A DNA stretch of 64,000 nt from Coemansia sp. RSA 487 (GCA_027577595.1 JANBRJ010000067.1:29208-93207); one strand, 5' to 3'. Numbered from the stretch's first letter, positions 11,056 through 21,644 are shown. Notes: generated by a model from the letters alone, not told the origin. Numbers and translations are program-made.

Positions 11056-12687
11056 GTCGTCCTGGCCTAGCAATCGAAGCACACGGAGCAGCGGCCGCTC
11101 TTTGATCCGAGAGTCGTCGAGGCCAGGCAGCCTTGCCGCAAGGGAGTCAGCAACAGCGCTCTCTTCGATGCACCCGTCCTCAAGGCACTGGATCAACAGC
11201 GCTATCTCGGTGGTCCACTGCGCCGGGCAGTCCAGCGCCGCCGCAGCAACAAGCGTGAACTCGCGAACCGAGATATGCCGTCCATGGAATACGTTCTCTC
11301 GGAAGCGGCTCATGACCTTTGCAGTCTGGTTGCGCTGCCGCTCAATCCGCATCATTGCCACTGTGCTTTCCGCCCCCGCCGACGTCGTCGGCGATGTCTT
11401 GGCCTTCGTCTTCATCGCATCGATAATGCGCAGAGCCTCGGACCATTGGCCCGTCGCCACCAGCTGGCCGGCCAGCGTTGCATACGTGTATACATCCGGC
11501 TCATGTCCAGCGCCCTGCATCTTCTTGAGCCAGTCCCTCCACCGCATCTGCAGCCCGCGCAGCAGGCACCCTTGCATCATTATGTTGTACGTTGCGTGGT
11601 CCTTCTTGACTCCAGCGGCTCTCATGCGCTCAAGAACCCTCTCCAACAGCTCATACTGATACCGCGGATCAAGCGCGTGCATGTGGAGCAGCGCGTTCCA
11701 TTCGCGCGGCGACTGCACATATCCGAGCATCATAAGCTGGTCAATCGTGCCCCATGCGCGATCCACGTTTCTGTCGCGTGCCCACGCAAGAAGGATCTCC
11801 CTAAGCGCGACGATTCCCGGTGGCACGGGCCGTGTCCACACGTGCTGGCCCGGCCGGCTGTTCACCTCAGCAACATTCCGCTGGAATGCTGCGCACGACT
11901 CGGGCGTTAGTCTAGCTTTGTCCGACATGAGCAGCGTTTTCTCGGCTTGCTTTGGAAGGCCGGCACGTGCAAGAGCAATCGCCTTGGTTTCGTAAAAATC
12001 ATCCTGCACCATATGTCGCATTATCGCTCCCTTTTTATGTCGTGTACGGTTGGCGACTGTTTTCTCAAACCCCGCCAGGTCACTGAACTTTGCATGTATT
12101 CGCAGCAGCGCCAGTATTACTGCTGCATCTGCTCCAGCATCGGCACGCGTTCCCTCATGATCTGCCAGGCGCAGAGCCCTGATGCTCCACACATCGCCTC
12201 GGTCGCCCGCTCGAAGTATGGCACCCAGAAACTGCAGCACTTCGGTATTGTCGAGCCGCCAATCCTTGGCCGATTGCTTGATCGCCTGATATAGCTCCCA
12301 CATCGCCTCGAGTTTGGCGGCTGTTCGCTTGTGGAGCAAAAACCGCCGAAGTTTCCGCCGCAGTCGCTGCATCGCCCGACCAATCTCCTCTGCCGTAAAA
12401 GGCGCTTCTTTTCTCTGGACAACCAATGGAGGCTCTCGCATGCTATGAACCCCAAGCTCTGCGATGCGCAGTGAGCTTCGAGGCTCGTTATTTCCAGCCG
12501 CGCACGTTGATGTTGCGTCTGTGCTGTCATTTTGGCAGTTGCTTTTACTTGGTGCTGCTGTTGATGTAGCAATGTTTTTGCTTGCGCACCCATACCCCAA
12601 TTCATTGCTTCGTCGGAGTAAACACTTGTATGGTTGCTGTGCATGCCGGACGACTCGTAGTGCTACTGTCCGTGCAACAGCAGACAT
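9442..12687 (-). CDS. Mitochondrial pentatricopeptide-repeat (PPR) protein
   Basis: Single 1081-aa open frame. The N-terminus (MSAVARTVALRVVRHAQQPY...) is basic and lacks acids for over 40 residues, a mitochondrial targeting pattern. Helical-hairpin repeats typical of PPR proteins are visible in two blocks: about residues 290-420 (VDRAWGTIDQLMMLGYVQSP, HATYNIMMQGCLLRG, DVYTYATLAGQLVATG) and about 640-810 (VRAFNALLYYAQKTDD, ESKWQQMETLGLVPD, TTYNYMLSRLA), with a further one near 975 (ATTFIILLRSYGQREQW). A ten-alanine run encoded by (GCT)10 lies near residue 545. PPR proteins bind single-stranded RNA and act in mitochondrial RNA processing, stability or translation; which RNA cannot be told. Single exon, GC-rich compared with its flanks. 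Confidence 0.85.
11024..11053. repeat. (GCT)10 microsatellite coding polyalanine
   Basis: Ten perfect GCT units (GCA/AGC on the coding strand) inside the PPR gene, read as ten alanines. Likely length-polymorphic; in frame, so length changes would not break the gene. Confidence 0.95.
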
Positions 12688-12963
12688 TCTGTGTTTTTGT
12701 TGAATCCCGGCCCGACAAATCTCCCCCGATTATGGACTCGTTCTCAAAACAGATTGATAACAATGAAATAAATTTATACAATAAACATTATGTTTACTAT
12801 CAGTAAATTGAAATGCAGCAAAGATAAAAACAACAAGCACAAAAGATACCAAATATCCAAACTTTTTTTTTGCCTCAGTCGATCTTTGCATGAAACGCAT
12901 AGCTTGATTTGCCTTGAAGATTAATCATGATCAACGACTCCAAAAATAAAAAGTCAGTAGATG

Positions 12964-13661
12964 CTGTGTTTTGCAAAACTAACTGCGTCGAATAAGGAGG
13001 GTTTGTATATGCACCAAATGATTGAAGGGTTGCGGTGGTGATGGCGCATTTTGCGTTCCATGAAAAGGTTGTCTGTTTGTGCATGTGCAGAAAGCCGCTT
13101 GCATCGGCTAGCGTTATGTTTGCGTTTGAAAGAAAAAGACACAAACTAAGCTTTGTGGAGAAATCTGTTCGCTGCACGCCTATTGTTTCACACTAAAATG
13201 GACCAACTTCTCAGCCTCTGTTTGTGCTTTCAATGCGATTAGTTAACATTGATCCTAACAAAACTTAACAATCTGAAGAAATACCACCACTAGTTTGAAC
13301 AAGAACCCAACTGCAGTGCTGGCACACATCAAGAAAGGCTTATGTGAAGCATTCAACGGTCTGACAATATCAGTGTTAGTACTACGCTGGAATTTGGTTG
13401 GCAAATGCAGCCTATCAACGAGAGAAGATAAAAAAGCGATCTGCCACGGTCTCCCTAAGCGTACCGACGAACTGTATTTGGGGTAGTGGAAATGGATGGT
13501 GTTTTCTCGTGTGTGTGTCTTCCTATTTTGCACTGACGCATATGCCACACCTGCACAAACAACCTTTCTTGGAACGCAAAATGCATTATTGCAACCACAA
13601 ACCTTTCACTATTCGACGCATGTACACGTACACCCTTTTTGTTTGGCGCAATTAGTTTTGG
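12964..13661. mobile_element. Tc1/mariner (IS630)-like element, copy B
   Basis: Same arrangement as copy A but about 130 bp longer inside. The left end (TTTTGCAAAACTAACTGCGT) and the right region around 13545-13661 are inverted to each other. The interior from 13290 translates to NPTAVLAHIKKGLCEAFNGL then LVGKCSLS, the best preserved transposase-like stretch in the window; it resembles the linker between helix-turn-helix domains of IS630/Tc1 transposases. No catalytic DDE domain is present, so it is a deletion derivative. Confidence 0.65.
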
Positions 13662-13701
13662 ACAGGATGGATTTTGACGGGAAGCAGAGACGATCAGCAA
13701 A

Positions 13702-13845
13702 GATTGGTAATGTTTATTTGGTCATGAGGCCAACGATTGGTAGATCTGTTTCCTTTGGTCATAATATTTACAATTGGTAGATCTGTTTCCTTTGGTCATA
13801 AGATTTACAATCGGTGGAACTATTCCTTTTGATCATAAGACCAGC
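13702..13845. repeat. Tandem repeat, about 37-bp unit, ~4 copies
   Basis: Units of the type GATTGGTAGATCTGTTTCCT + TTGGTCATAATATTTACA start near 13702, 13735, 13773 and 13811. The two central units are almost identical; the outer ones are diverged. Starts directly after Tc1-like copy B. Confidence 0.85.
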
Positions 13846-14100
13846 AAGCCTGAGAAAATAAGAGGCACAAAAAATTACATCTGCATTTCGGCATATGTAA
13901 TTACATGCAATTACATGCTCTCTTTGTCGTTCTTGAAAGCAAGATTCGGGGGTAAGATTATCATTTTTAAAATTTGTTACAAAGCATTTAATGCGGTAAA
14001 AATATTGGACAAATAAATAGACAAGTCGACCGCCTCTCTGGGTTTGTAAATATTTTGAAACGAAAAAAAAAACAAAGTTATACTTATTTCTATTATTAAA

Positions 14101-15708
14101 ATGGCTATACTACGCGCAACATTCAATCATGGTGTGTCCTGGGTAACTGGGAACCTGACACATAACGACTATCTGGGCATCAAGATCTTGGTAGCAGCTA
14201 TTGCTTTCTACATAGCCGGGCGCATCATCTATTTACTGAACTTTGCACCGCTTAGCAAAATTCCTGGGAGCAGGATAGATAAACTGACAATGCTCAAGGT
14301 CAAATTCAATGCATTTTGTGGCTGGCTAGGCGACACGTGCGAGGACGAGTACTACGAATACGGCGACATTTACGTGGTAGGGCCCAAGGGCGTTGTCATT
14401 AGCAATCCATCGGACTGTAAAACAGTTCTGAGCACACACCGGTTTATGAAAAGCGATATGTACAAGTGTTGTGTCCTGACTGCCGATACAATGTTTACGA
14501 CGCAGTCAGCCGAGCTGGCACATGTCAGGAGACGTCAAATAGGTCCTGCGTTTACTCACGGCTACTTGAACGGTATGGAGCCAACGATCCTCGAGTGCGG
14601 AATCCAGTCAATCAAGCAAAAATGGGACGCACTTATCGACGGTTCTGGCACTGGCGAGGCGACTATGCCTTATGTACTCCACTTCTCGCTGGCGACATTT
14701 GATATCATCAGTGCTCTCGGCTATGGTCAGCGGTTCAATGCGCTCAAGGATAATAGCAGCAAAATCGTCGAGTGGGTGGACAACCACAATAGACTGGCGC
14801 TGCTGAGCGTTGTGTTTACAAACACCAATTGGTTCCCGGTTAACTTGCTGACAAGAAGTTTGGTCAAAAGTAAGAATGACTTTGTAGAATTCAGCGACGA
14901 TGCAGCTAACAAACGCAGAGAAATGCTTAGGTATGGAAAAATGGAAAAGCCCAAGGATATCCTGCAAGCAATGATTGATGCCGAAGACCCCGACTCCCGT
15001 GTGCGCATGACTCAAAAGCAGATAACGGCAGAGAACATCGGGCTCCTTATTGCAGGCACCGACACAACGTCGGTGACTATGAGCTGGACACTACACTACT
15101 TGCTTCTGTATCCGGAGGTGTACAGGCGCGCTGTCCGCGAGGTTCGTAGCAAATTCCCTCGTGAGCACACGATTACCTATGCACAGGGCAAAGCGGAATT
15201 GCCATACATTGACGCGTGTATATACGAGTCGATGAGAATTCGTCCAGTCTCAGGCGTCTTCCTGCCACGTATAGTTCCGGAGGGTGGAGCGACTTTCCAG
15301 GGTCATTTTCTACCTGCAGGTACTGAAATTGCTGTAAACGTCGCCGGGGCTAACCACCATAAGGAAACGTGGGAGGAGCCACGTAAATTCATGCCGGAGC
15401 GGTTCCTTGGCGAAGGCGAAAAGAGAAAGCATAACGTCATTACCTTCAGCTCAGGCGTTAGGATTTGCCCGGGACGAAACCTAGCACTGTATGAAATGAT
15501 GACGATTCTGGCCAACTTGCTCAAAGACTATGATTTTTCATTGCCTGCCAACGCTTTGTTCCGTCCTGACAAGGTCGACAAGGACGGATATCCGGTCGTT
15601 ATGCCACGCACACATAGTCTGACTGTTATGCCCAAGTATCCGGAGCGCGACTGCCTTGTTGTAGCCAGACATGCGTCGGACTCTTCGTTTGGCGAAAACT
15701 CAGTTTAA
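14101..15708 (+). CDS. Cytochrome P450, paralog 1
   Basis: Intact 535-aa P450. A membrane anchor lies at ~28-48 (ILVAAIAFYIAGRIIYLLNF) followed by the proline-rich hinge APLSKIPGSR. The I-helix oxygen-binding motif AGTDTTS is at ~317, K-helix ESMR at ~379, PERF at ~431, and the heme loop FSSGVRICPG is at 449-458 with the axial thiolate Cys456. Fungal microsomal P450s are monooxygenases using NADPH-P450 reductase; the substrate cannot be inferred. Three more 535-aa paralogs follow at 28567, 30920 and 34104, same strand, so this is a tandem family split by a 13-kb insert. Short patches are nearly identical to paralog 2 at the DNA level. Intron-free. Confidence 0.95.
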   Translation: MAILRATFNHGVSWVTGNLTHNDYLGIKILVAAIAFYIAGRIIYLLNFAPLSKIPGSRIDKLTMLKVKFNAFCGWLGDTCEDEYYEYGDIYVVGPKGVVISNPSDCKTVLSTHRFMKSDMYKCCVLTADTMFTTQSAELAHVRRRQIGPAFTHGYLNGMEPTILECGIQSIKQKWDALIDGSGTGEATMPYVLHFSLATFDIISALGYGQRFNALKDNSSKIVEWVDNHNRLALLSVVFTNTNWFPVNLLTRSLVKSKNDFVEFSDDAANKRREMLRYGKMEKPKDILQAMIDAEDPDSRVRMTQKQITAENIGLLIAGTDTTSVTMSWTLHYLLLYPEVYRRAVREVRSKFPREHTITYAQGKAELPYIDACIYESMRIRPVSGVFLPRIVPEGGATFQGHFLPAGTEIAVNVAGANHHKETWEEPRKFMPERFLGEGEKRKHNVITFSSGVRICPGRNLALYEMMTILANLLKDYDFSLPANALFRPDKVDKDGYPVVMPRTHSLTVMPKYPERDCLVVARHASDSSFGENSV

Positions 15709-16495
15709 TTTGGGTATTTTTCTAACAAGTCCAGTCGATTATCTTTTTTAGCTCACAATTCGTTGTCAAATGACAGTCGTTTTGGCATCAGCTTTATAAA
15801 AAATAAAAATGGCACGGTACTTTTGCTACTAGCAGCAAGATATCGTGTTCAGGTTATTATATTTAAATGCTTTACCATCTATTTAGTTTTTTTTTGAACA
15901 TATTTGTTTTATTGATGTGTAAAAAGTAAAAAAGAAAGATAAAAGGGTAAAATAATACGAGTTCTGTAAGCAATTAACACATCGATATCGATTAGGAAAG
16001 TGCAGCAGTCGACTTTTACATTTTAAAACTATTGTTTCAAGTGCAGGGCTAGCTGCCGAAATTAGATAAATTTCAACATTTATTCTATTCCGCCCCTGCT
16101 CTTTGACAATCCATCAAGTCAACCAACTCAGTGCTCCATACCTCTACTAAATAAATTTAAATTTAAGACAATATATTTAGCTTGACTGTACTTATATCAT
16201 TGGCGTATAAAAATAAAGTAGCGTATTATACGTAACATCAAATGGAGAATCTGTATATAGTCTTTTCTATTATTGTGTGCTTGCCAAATATATCAGTAAT
16301 TGTGTAAGAGAAGCTAAACAGTAGAGATAATGGTGTTATATAAAAGCCACAAATTTCCCTCCCTACACAACCATGTTTCTCCATACCAACTGACATTGTT
16401 CTTTTCCATATAACTTTGACAAACAGTGTTACTGCATTTAGAATATCGCTTTAATTGGCCAGGGCTCTGAAACTCAAAATACCATAATTGTAACA
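15709..16495. other. AT-rich intergenic region with promoter of small-protein gene A
   Basis: No gene seen. A TATA-like TATATAAAAG lies at about 16337-16346, ~150 bp upstream of the ATG at 16496; comparable TATA boxes sit upstream of the related genes at 17851 (~17695) and 21345 (~21170). Confidence 0.4.
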
Positions 16496-16780
16496 ATGTC
16501 TTCGATCAAACCAGCTCATGTAAGTAAGGTAGTACTTACTAATTATCACGATAATTCGTTAAAACCAACGCTATCAGCGGGCGCATGCTCAACCCTAGTT
16601 ACTGTTGATGATCTGGCTGGGTACATTGCCAGAAACAGGAATCTGCACAGTGCGAAAAAGCCAAATGTGTTTATTGGTCGTACAGATGTAACTGTTGCTG
16701 GAAATACAAAACTCACAAGTCTAGCTAATGAATATAATGAAGTACATTTTTTTTATCGTGTTGAAGAGAAGCAAAGTTGA
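16496..16780 (+). CDS. Small protein family member A (unknown function)
   Basis: 94-aa protein, MSSIKPAHVSKVVLTNYHDN at the start. I do not recognise a named domain. It is clearly related to 17851-18135: shared order is VxxxxLTNxxxxSL(K/R)PT, C.xL.T(V/I)(D/E)(D/E)(L/V)..YI..N.NLH, VT(V/I).GNTK(L/V).SLA, then a hydrophobic terminal strand. By eye the order strand-strand-helix-strand-strand is compatible with a beta-grasp (ubiquitin-like) fold; this is inference. No signal peptide or membrane segment, so probably intracellular. TATA-like box ~150 bp upstream. The shared pattern among diverged copies is the evidence that it is real. Confidence 0.7.
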   Translation: MSSIKPAHVSKVVLTNYHDNSLKPTLSAGACSTLVTVDDLAGYIARNRNLHSAKKPNVFIGRTDVTVAGNTKLTSLANEYNEVHFFYRVEEKQS

Positions 16781-17850
16781 ATAAGATAATGCAGCTTTGT
16801 TTATCCAAAGTCAACAAGCTTTCTATTTGCAATCAATAACTTTTGATAAAAGAGAATGGAGTTGAAAAGAACTAACTACTTAAAGAAACAATGAAGATAA
16901 AAAAGTATAAAATGAAATAACACAAGGCTTGCACAATCTTTACCACGTGAAAAGAAATATAAAACAGAATAGATCAGATACAGTCAAGCCAGCATAGCTT
17001 TCATTGATCAGCAGCTCTTAGAAAAAATGCAATTTTGGTGAACTAGCTTTGGAATTAGTGTACAACACTCTTGTTTTAGTGGTCAGAATAGTGTGGGACA
17101 AAAATACCACAATGCTACAAAACAATTGTTAAAAATATAATTTCTATTTTCAATTCTCGGTGACCTCTGGGTACTTGTTTTATTTTTATCACTAGCCAAT
17201 ACAAAGCCTAAGAGGCTTTGTGGCAATCCTCATTTTGTCACAGTTATCCAAAATATTAAAATAACTGAACAAACCATTAGTTTTTTAGAATACTTCTGAA
17301 TCTTGATATGTATAAATAATATTGGAAACACTGTGACACTTTTGCCATGGACCCGGGATAAAATAACACAGAGTAATTATTCGATATCTTGTTCCTCAAA
17401 CTAGATATAAGAAGAAAAAATCCTTGCCTTCCTCAGAAGGCAATGACCCTCGGGAAACGCTGTCCTTATATGTAATAGGGGGCCGTTACATGTAGTGGAC
17501 TATTGCATTGTTAGCGTTTAGTGACTGTGCAAACCCATTGTCGTGGGTTTGCCTCGCATACGACACTCACACTAGCGTGACAAACACCAGGAGAAATCAA
17601 TTCGGAGTAAGCCATCAAGAGTGTTCTATTGTGTAATTAGTATGTATGTTAATTATTTTTGTAAATGAGACTGGGCGATAGTTCTGAAGAGGGTATAAAA
17701 AGGTGACGATTTTCTCTTCAAGTAGCCATGATTCTCTCCAACAAGTAGATAATTGCCAATCCAACACCTCCTTGCCAGCAGCACATCAGCAGCAGCATAT
17801 TCTGTGCATCAACCAGAGATCTTACAACAGCAGACGGAATAAACGCAACA
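16781..17850. other. Gene-free region with a series of perfect hairpins
   Basis: No protein gene found. Perfect inverted repeats: 17202-17220 (8-bp arms, 3-nt loop), 17424-17443 (TTGCCTTC/GAAGGCAA, 4-nt loop), about 17470-17491 (6-bp arms) and 17529-17552 (GCAAACCCA/TGGGTTTGC, 6-nt loop). They are unrelated in sequence. A structured RNA is possible, but I match no known RNA family. TATA-like box GTATAAAAAGG near 17693 likely serves the gene at 17851. Confidence 0.5.
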
Positions 17851-18135
17851 ATGAGTTCACCCTCAAATACAGTAAACAGGATAATACTTACCAATGTTGA
17901 TAATCCATCATTGAGGCCCACCATCCAGCAAACTAAGTGCCAAGACCTAGCCACCATTGAAGAAGTGGTAAAATACATAAGAGAAAACATAAACCTTCAC
18001 CCATATGTAGATAAGGATCCAAAAGTGGATCTGTGGAGTAAGAGTGTAACTATTAAAGGCAATACAAAGGTCGTCAGTCTAGCTGATAACCATGGTGTTG
18101 TATATCTTGGTTATAAGGTTGTACCACAGAAATAG
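17851..18135 (+). CDS. Small protein family member B (unknown function)
   Basis: 94-aa protein, paralog of the product of 16496-16780 (clear shared blocks: LTNxxxxSLRPT, YIRENINLH, VTIKGNTKVVSLA). The end, VVYLGYKVV, is a predicted beta strand. A hydrophilic middle (VDKDPKVDLWSK) differs from member A (AKKPNVFIGR). Same orientation as member A and 1.07 kb downstream. TATA-like GTATAAAAAGG lies ~155 bp upstream of the ATG; the leader contains several CAGCAG-type triplets. No known domain recognised. Confidence 0.7.
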   Translation: MSSPSNTVNRIILTNVDNPSLRPTIQQTKCQDLATIEEVVKYIRENINLHPYVDKDPKVDLWSKSVTIKGNTKVVSLADNHGVVYLGYKVVPQK

Positions 18136-19640
18136 GCCAGGAGTTACCATTTTTAACCATTATGGTCAAGTTTTCATTTTGTATCAAATAGGCTGAATGT
18201 TTAGTTTATACATGAAGCTGTCAATATAATAAATTGTAGCGCTTGAAGTGGGATAGTTCCAAGGCGCTAACTACCCCTACAAGGAAAAGCAAATGGAAAT
18301 AGTGTGACTAGAGGTAGTGATTACTGACCCGTTTTCAACTTATAAGCCAGCTGATTTGATCATGTTTTTCAAGGAAATGGTTCAATTGAATGCTCAATAT
18401 CACATACTTTTAAATCAGTCCACAGGGCCCAAAGAAGCTCGATTCTTTTTCTGGCAACCTGCGCCACAGTTTTTGGAGTTTGGCATTCACCCCCGAAAAG
18501 ATGCCCAAAGCCGAAAAAATTCATGTTTTTTCGGCTGCTCCGTTGAATACACGAGGTTGTTTTCCGCTTTTATGATTTCGGCAAATTCTCACACCTTTTA
18601 TCTGCGCGTTTTCTGTTCTTTTTGAGCTGCCAAAATATGAGGTAAATCATTGGGGGCATCATGATGTTGTAAGCACATGGTTTGCGGAAGTGCCAATCTT
18701 AAAGGCAGCAAGTCTTTTGTTGCAACAGCGAGGTTGTTTTTATCGGCATTTGTTGCCACTCCGATTCTGTATAGAAGTCCTTTAAATGGCTCAAGGAGTA
18801 GAAAATACTGTTTTCCGTTGCAATAAACCGAATGACTAACTGAAATAGAAAGAAATATCCAGTTGGATCTTTCAACAGTCCATTGGCAAAAAAGAAAACA
18901 TGCTCATCTGCCTGGCCAGTTTCCAATGGCTACCGCAAGACACCGTACTGGTTGATTTATCTTGTTCTGGTTCTTTTTGTTTTTTCTTTCGAAAAGCTGT
19001 GAGCAAAAGTAGCTTGTGAGGCAATTGGTAGTGACCACACTGAGCATGAGGTTGTTGAATTATGGATGGACTGAACGACACAGCATTGTCGGAAGAGGCA
19101 AACGAGCAAGGATTTTCTTGAAGGAAATAGGGGAAATCGCTCTCCATTGCTCTGCAGATGTGGATGCATGCAACATGGAACATGCGGCATAGAACTTCAA
19201 AGGAATGGCCGTTGCTTGGTTCGGATCCGTATTTCTTTTCCTCGCTCTGGATATAGCGAAGATCATTCCCACCCCACCAATCGCCCGTCACATCACTTTC
19301 AATAATTCCCTCACGTTTTCTATCGTTAAGGATGTGGACCGTTTATTTTCTATTCCGAATGGAAAATAGAATGCTCGCCAGCAAGCTGCTATTCAATCCA
19401 GCCTAATGGGTATAAAACAGAGCGGACTGGAAGAGCACTTTCCATTTTTTTCTATTTTCTTCAGTATCAGTTCCTGTTCTCATCCTCGCTTTTAAAAACA
19501 AAAATCCGCCGCATTTCCCTTGCAACCATATACGCTGGTCGTATATAACGTTCCTTTTCCTAGAACCTTACCTTTCCCCTTGCCTACCTTACCTCCCATC
19601 TTTTGTTTCGATCGTCGATACATCCGTCCAGAGAAGAAGA
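18136..19640. other. Gene-free region upstream of the LPMO gene
   Basis: I see no supportable gene. A perfect hairpin lies at 18510-18535 (GCCGAAAAAA/TTTTTTCGGC, 6-nt loop). A leftward open frame at 18872-19291 has no recognisable domain. Pyrimidine-rich sequence at 19440-19620 (CTTTCC, CCTTTTCC runs) and a TATA-like GGTATAAAAC at ~19408 suggest the LPMO core promoter. Confidence 0.4.
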
Positions 19641-20714
19641 ATGTTGTTCAAATTCTCTGCAATTACCGCCGCTCTGGTCGCCTCAGCCTCGGCACACATG
19701 ACTATGACCGACCCCTGCCCGCGCTTCAGCCCCTCGTGCGTAACCGAGCCTCCAGCTCTTCCGGCCGGCGCCAGCTGGGACTATGACATCAAGAGCCCCA
19801 TCCCTTCCGACGGGATTCTCTGCAAGTCCAACACGCCATGGCCAGCGCCTGTCGCAACCTGGACAGCCGGCCAGCCTGTCACCGTCCACTTCTTGAATAA
19901 CGGTGCTGCCCATGGAGGTGGCCATGCACAGTTCTCCGTTTCGTACGATGGCGGAAAGACGTTTGCTGTCGTCTACGAGGTTCTACGGTACTTCTTCTTC
20001 AATGGGCCAACCGATAGCAACACTCCAGAGGTTCTGGACTACACTTTCACGCTTCCCAAGGAATTGCCCAACTCTGACAGCGCCATCTTTGCGTGGTCGT
20101 GGGTCAATGCCATCGGCAACCGCGAGTTCTACATGAATTGCGCTGATGTAGCGATCACCGGATCAAGCTCCTCGTCGTACACAGGAAAACAGATGGTCAT
20201 TGCTGATCACGACGGATACCCGACCATTCCCGAGTTTGCCGGCAACTACGACACCGGTATCAACTACTATGAGGACTCGCCAATGATCACTGTTTCAGCT
20301 GATGGATCTTCCTCCTATTCCGGCGGTAACAGCACGTCTCCTGAACCGTCCGCCGCTTCTTCCGCCGATTCAACCAGCACCATGATTGCTTCTACTGAGC
20401 CTACTTCTGAAGCACCGCCTGTTGGTCACGGCGCCCAGGATGATAGCTCATCTGCTCAGGATGATGTCCCCGTTTCGTCGGCCCCTGCTCCCGAGCCAAC
20501 TACTGACGGTGGATCTGGATCTGACGATGGCTCTGGCTCTGGCTCTGGCAGCGATGGCTCTTCCTCCTCTTGCACTCACGGAACCCTTGCATGCTCTGAG
20601 GATGGCGCTGGATATCAGGCGTGCGTTTGGGGTACATGGTCTGCGGTGATCAACTGCCCGACCAAAACTGCGTGCAAGCCGCTCAATAACTCGATTGTCT
20701 GCGACTGGGCTTGA
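19641..20714 (+). CDS. Secreted lytic polysaccharide monooxygenase (AA11-like) with chitin-binding-type C-terminus
   Basis: 357 aa. Signal peptide 1-18 ends SASA, so the mature protein starts with His19 (HMTMTDPCPR), as required for the copper histidine brace. The second brace histidine is His91 in GAAHGGGHAQFSVSYD, and Tyr164 in EFYMNCADV fits the axial position. The core (~19-215) is of the AA11-like type, which oxidatively cleaves chitin. A Ser/Gly/Pro-rich linker (~228-310) leads to a small cysteine module (CTHGTLAC...YQACVWGTWS...C...C) resembling CBM19-like chitin-binding domains. Secreted, extracellular. Substrate chitin is inference from domain types. Start has good signal-peptide logic; no intron. 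Confidence 0.88.
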   Translation: MLFKFSAITAALVASASAHMTMTDPCPRFSPSCVTEPPALPAGASWDYDIKSPIPSDGILCKSNTPWPAPVATWTAGQPVTVHFLNNGAAHGGGHAQFSVSYDGGKTFAVVYEVLRYFFFNGPTDSNTPEVLDYTFTLPKELPNSDSAIFAWSWVNAIGNREFYMNCADVAITGSSSSSYTGKQMVIADHDGYPTIPEFAGNYDTGINYYEDSPMITVSADGSSSYSGGNSTSPEPSAASSADSTSTMIASTEPTSEAPPVGHGAQDDSSSAQDDVPVSSAPAPEPTTDGGSGSDDGSGSGSGSDGSSSSCTHGTLACSEDGAGYQACVWGTWSAVINCPTKTACKPLNNSIVCDWA

Positions 20715-21304
20715 TTGATGTCTACTTTGGCATGCTACTCTAGACAAAGGAACGTAATTTTGAATATGCTTTTTGTTAGCATGCAATGTAAAACTGGATA
20801 TGGTTTATATATTTCTTGTTTAATAAAAGCTATTAACGACTCTCAGTGTAAAGGTATTGATTAGACTAATCGTGTGCTGTGCGGGACAATTGCGGTACCT
20901 GAATTTGGTACTGGTTTATTTAGAGATTTGACTAATGCAAAATGCTACAGGGTGATTGTATTTTTTGTTCCATCGTGCCGTGCTTTTGCTAATGTGTTAA
21001 AAATTAGAGTACCCCACACTACAGACTGTGTCTATATTTTACTTGTATATAAATATAGTGCATATTAGAAATAAAAGTAGAGATACGTCAAGTCTACATT
21101 TATTTTTGTAAAAATAAAATACGATAGCCCACACGGAAATAAAACTATAAGACTATAGAAAACTATATAAAGGCCACCGCTGCCTATCTACCATCACCAT
21201 TTCTCTTCATCAACTGGCAGTATACTATTATACAAAATTTTATTCTGTTATCCATATTGCATTTCATACTGTTTATACAAACAAGCTCTCCACAGCTCCA
21301 AAAC

Positions 21305-21305
<1 letters not shown>
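20715..21305. other. Intergenic region
   Basis: 3' region of the LPMO gene followed by the promoter of small-protein gene C. A TATA-like CTATATAAAGG at ~21169 lies ~175 bp upstream of that ATG. No other gene seen. Confidence 0.4.

Positions 21306-21338
<33 letters not shown>
21306..21338. repeat. (TA)n microsatellite in 5' leader
   Basis: About 16 TA units ending six bases before the ATG at 21345, so it is part of the expected mRNA leader of small-protein gene C. A similar run sits upstream of P450 paralog 3. Confidence 0.95.
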
Positions 21339-21340
<2 letters not shown>

Positions 21341-21344
21341 AACA

Positions 21345-21644
21345 ATGGCTTCAAACTCGTACACAGCTCAACTTATAGATAAAAGCAATCCATCAAGAAA
21401 ATTTGATTTGCCGACAAACCTGTGCAGTAGCGTAAGCACCCTTGGTCATTTAGCAGATTATATTAGCAGAAACAGCATCTACCATGATAGAAAGATACAG
21501 ATACCAGAGGTAACTTTTTGGGATGAAGGGGGGAAAAAATTAGACAAAAGTACGCATATTAATAGTCTAGCTAAAGAAGGCACCACACGTGTAATTTTGA
21601 AGTTTGGCGTCGGAGAAAGCTTAACGACACCGTCACGACGGTAA
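21345..21644 (+). CDS. Small protein family member C (unknown function, divergent)
   Basis: 99 aa, begins MASNSYTAQLIDKSNPSRKF. Diverged relative of members A and B: shared spacing of an N-terminal strand pair with NPS, a Cys near 28, ST(L)xxLADYISRN helix, xPEVTFW strand, INSLA, and a terminal strand VILKFGV. No recognisable named domain; same beta-grasp-like order by eye. The helix segment closely matches the relic at 23795-24085 (TLGHLADYI versus AVGHLNHYC). Lies between the LPMO and GDSL esterase genes. Confidence 0.6.
   Translation: MASNSYTAQLIDKSNPSRKFDLPTNLCSSVSTLGHLADYISRNSIYHDRKIQIPEVTFWDEGGKKLDKSTHINSLAKEGTTRVILKFGVGESLTTPSRR

Noticed and set aside
10311-12294. Several long open frames overlapping the PPR gene
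   Set aside because: They are out-of-frame shadows of a GC-rich gene; the 1081-aa frame carries the PPR repeats.
18872-19291. 139-aa leftward open frame
   Set aside because: No recognisable domain, overlapping other short frames in a gene-free region, and no clear promoter; likely chance.
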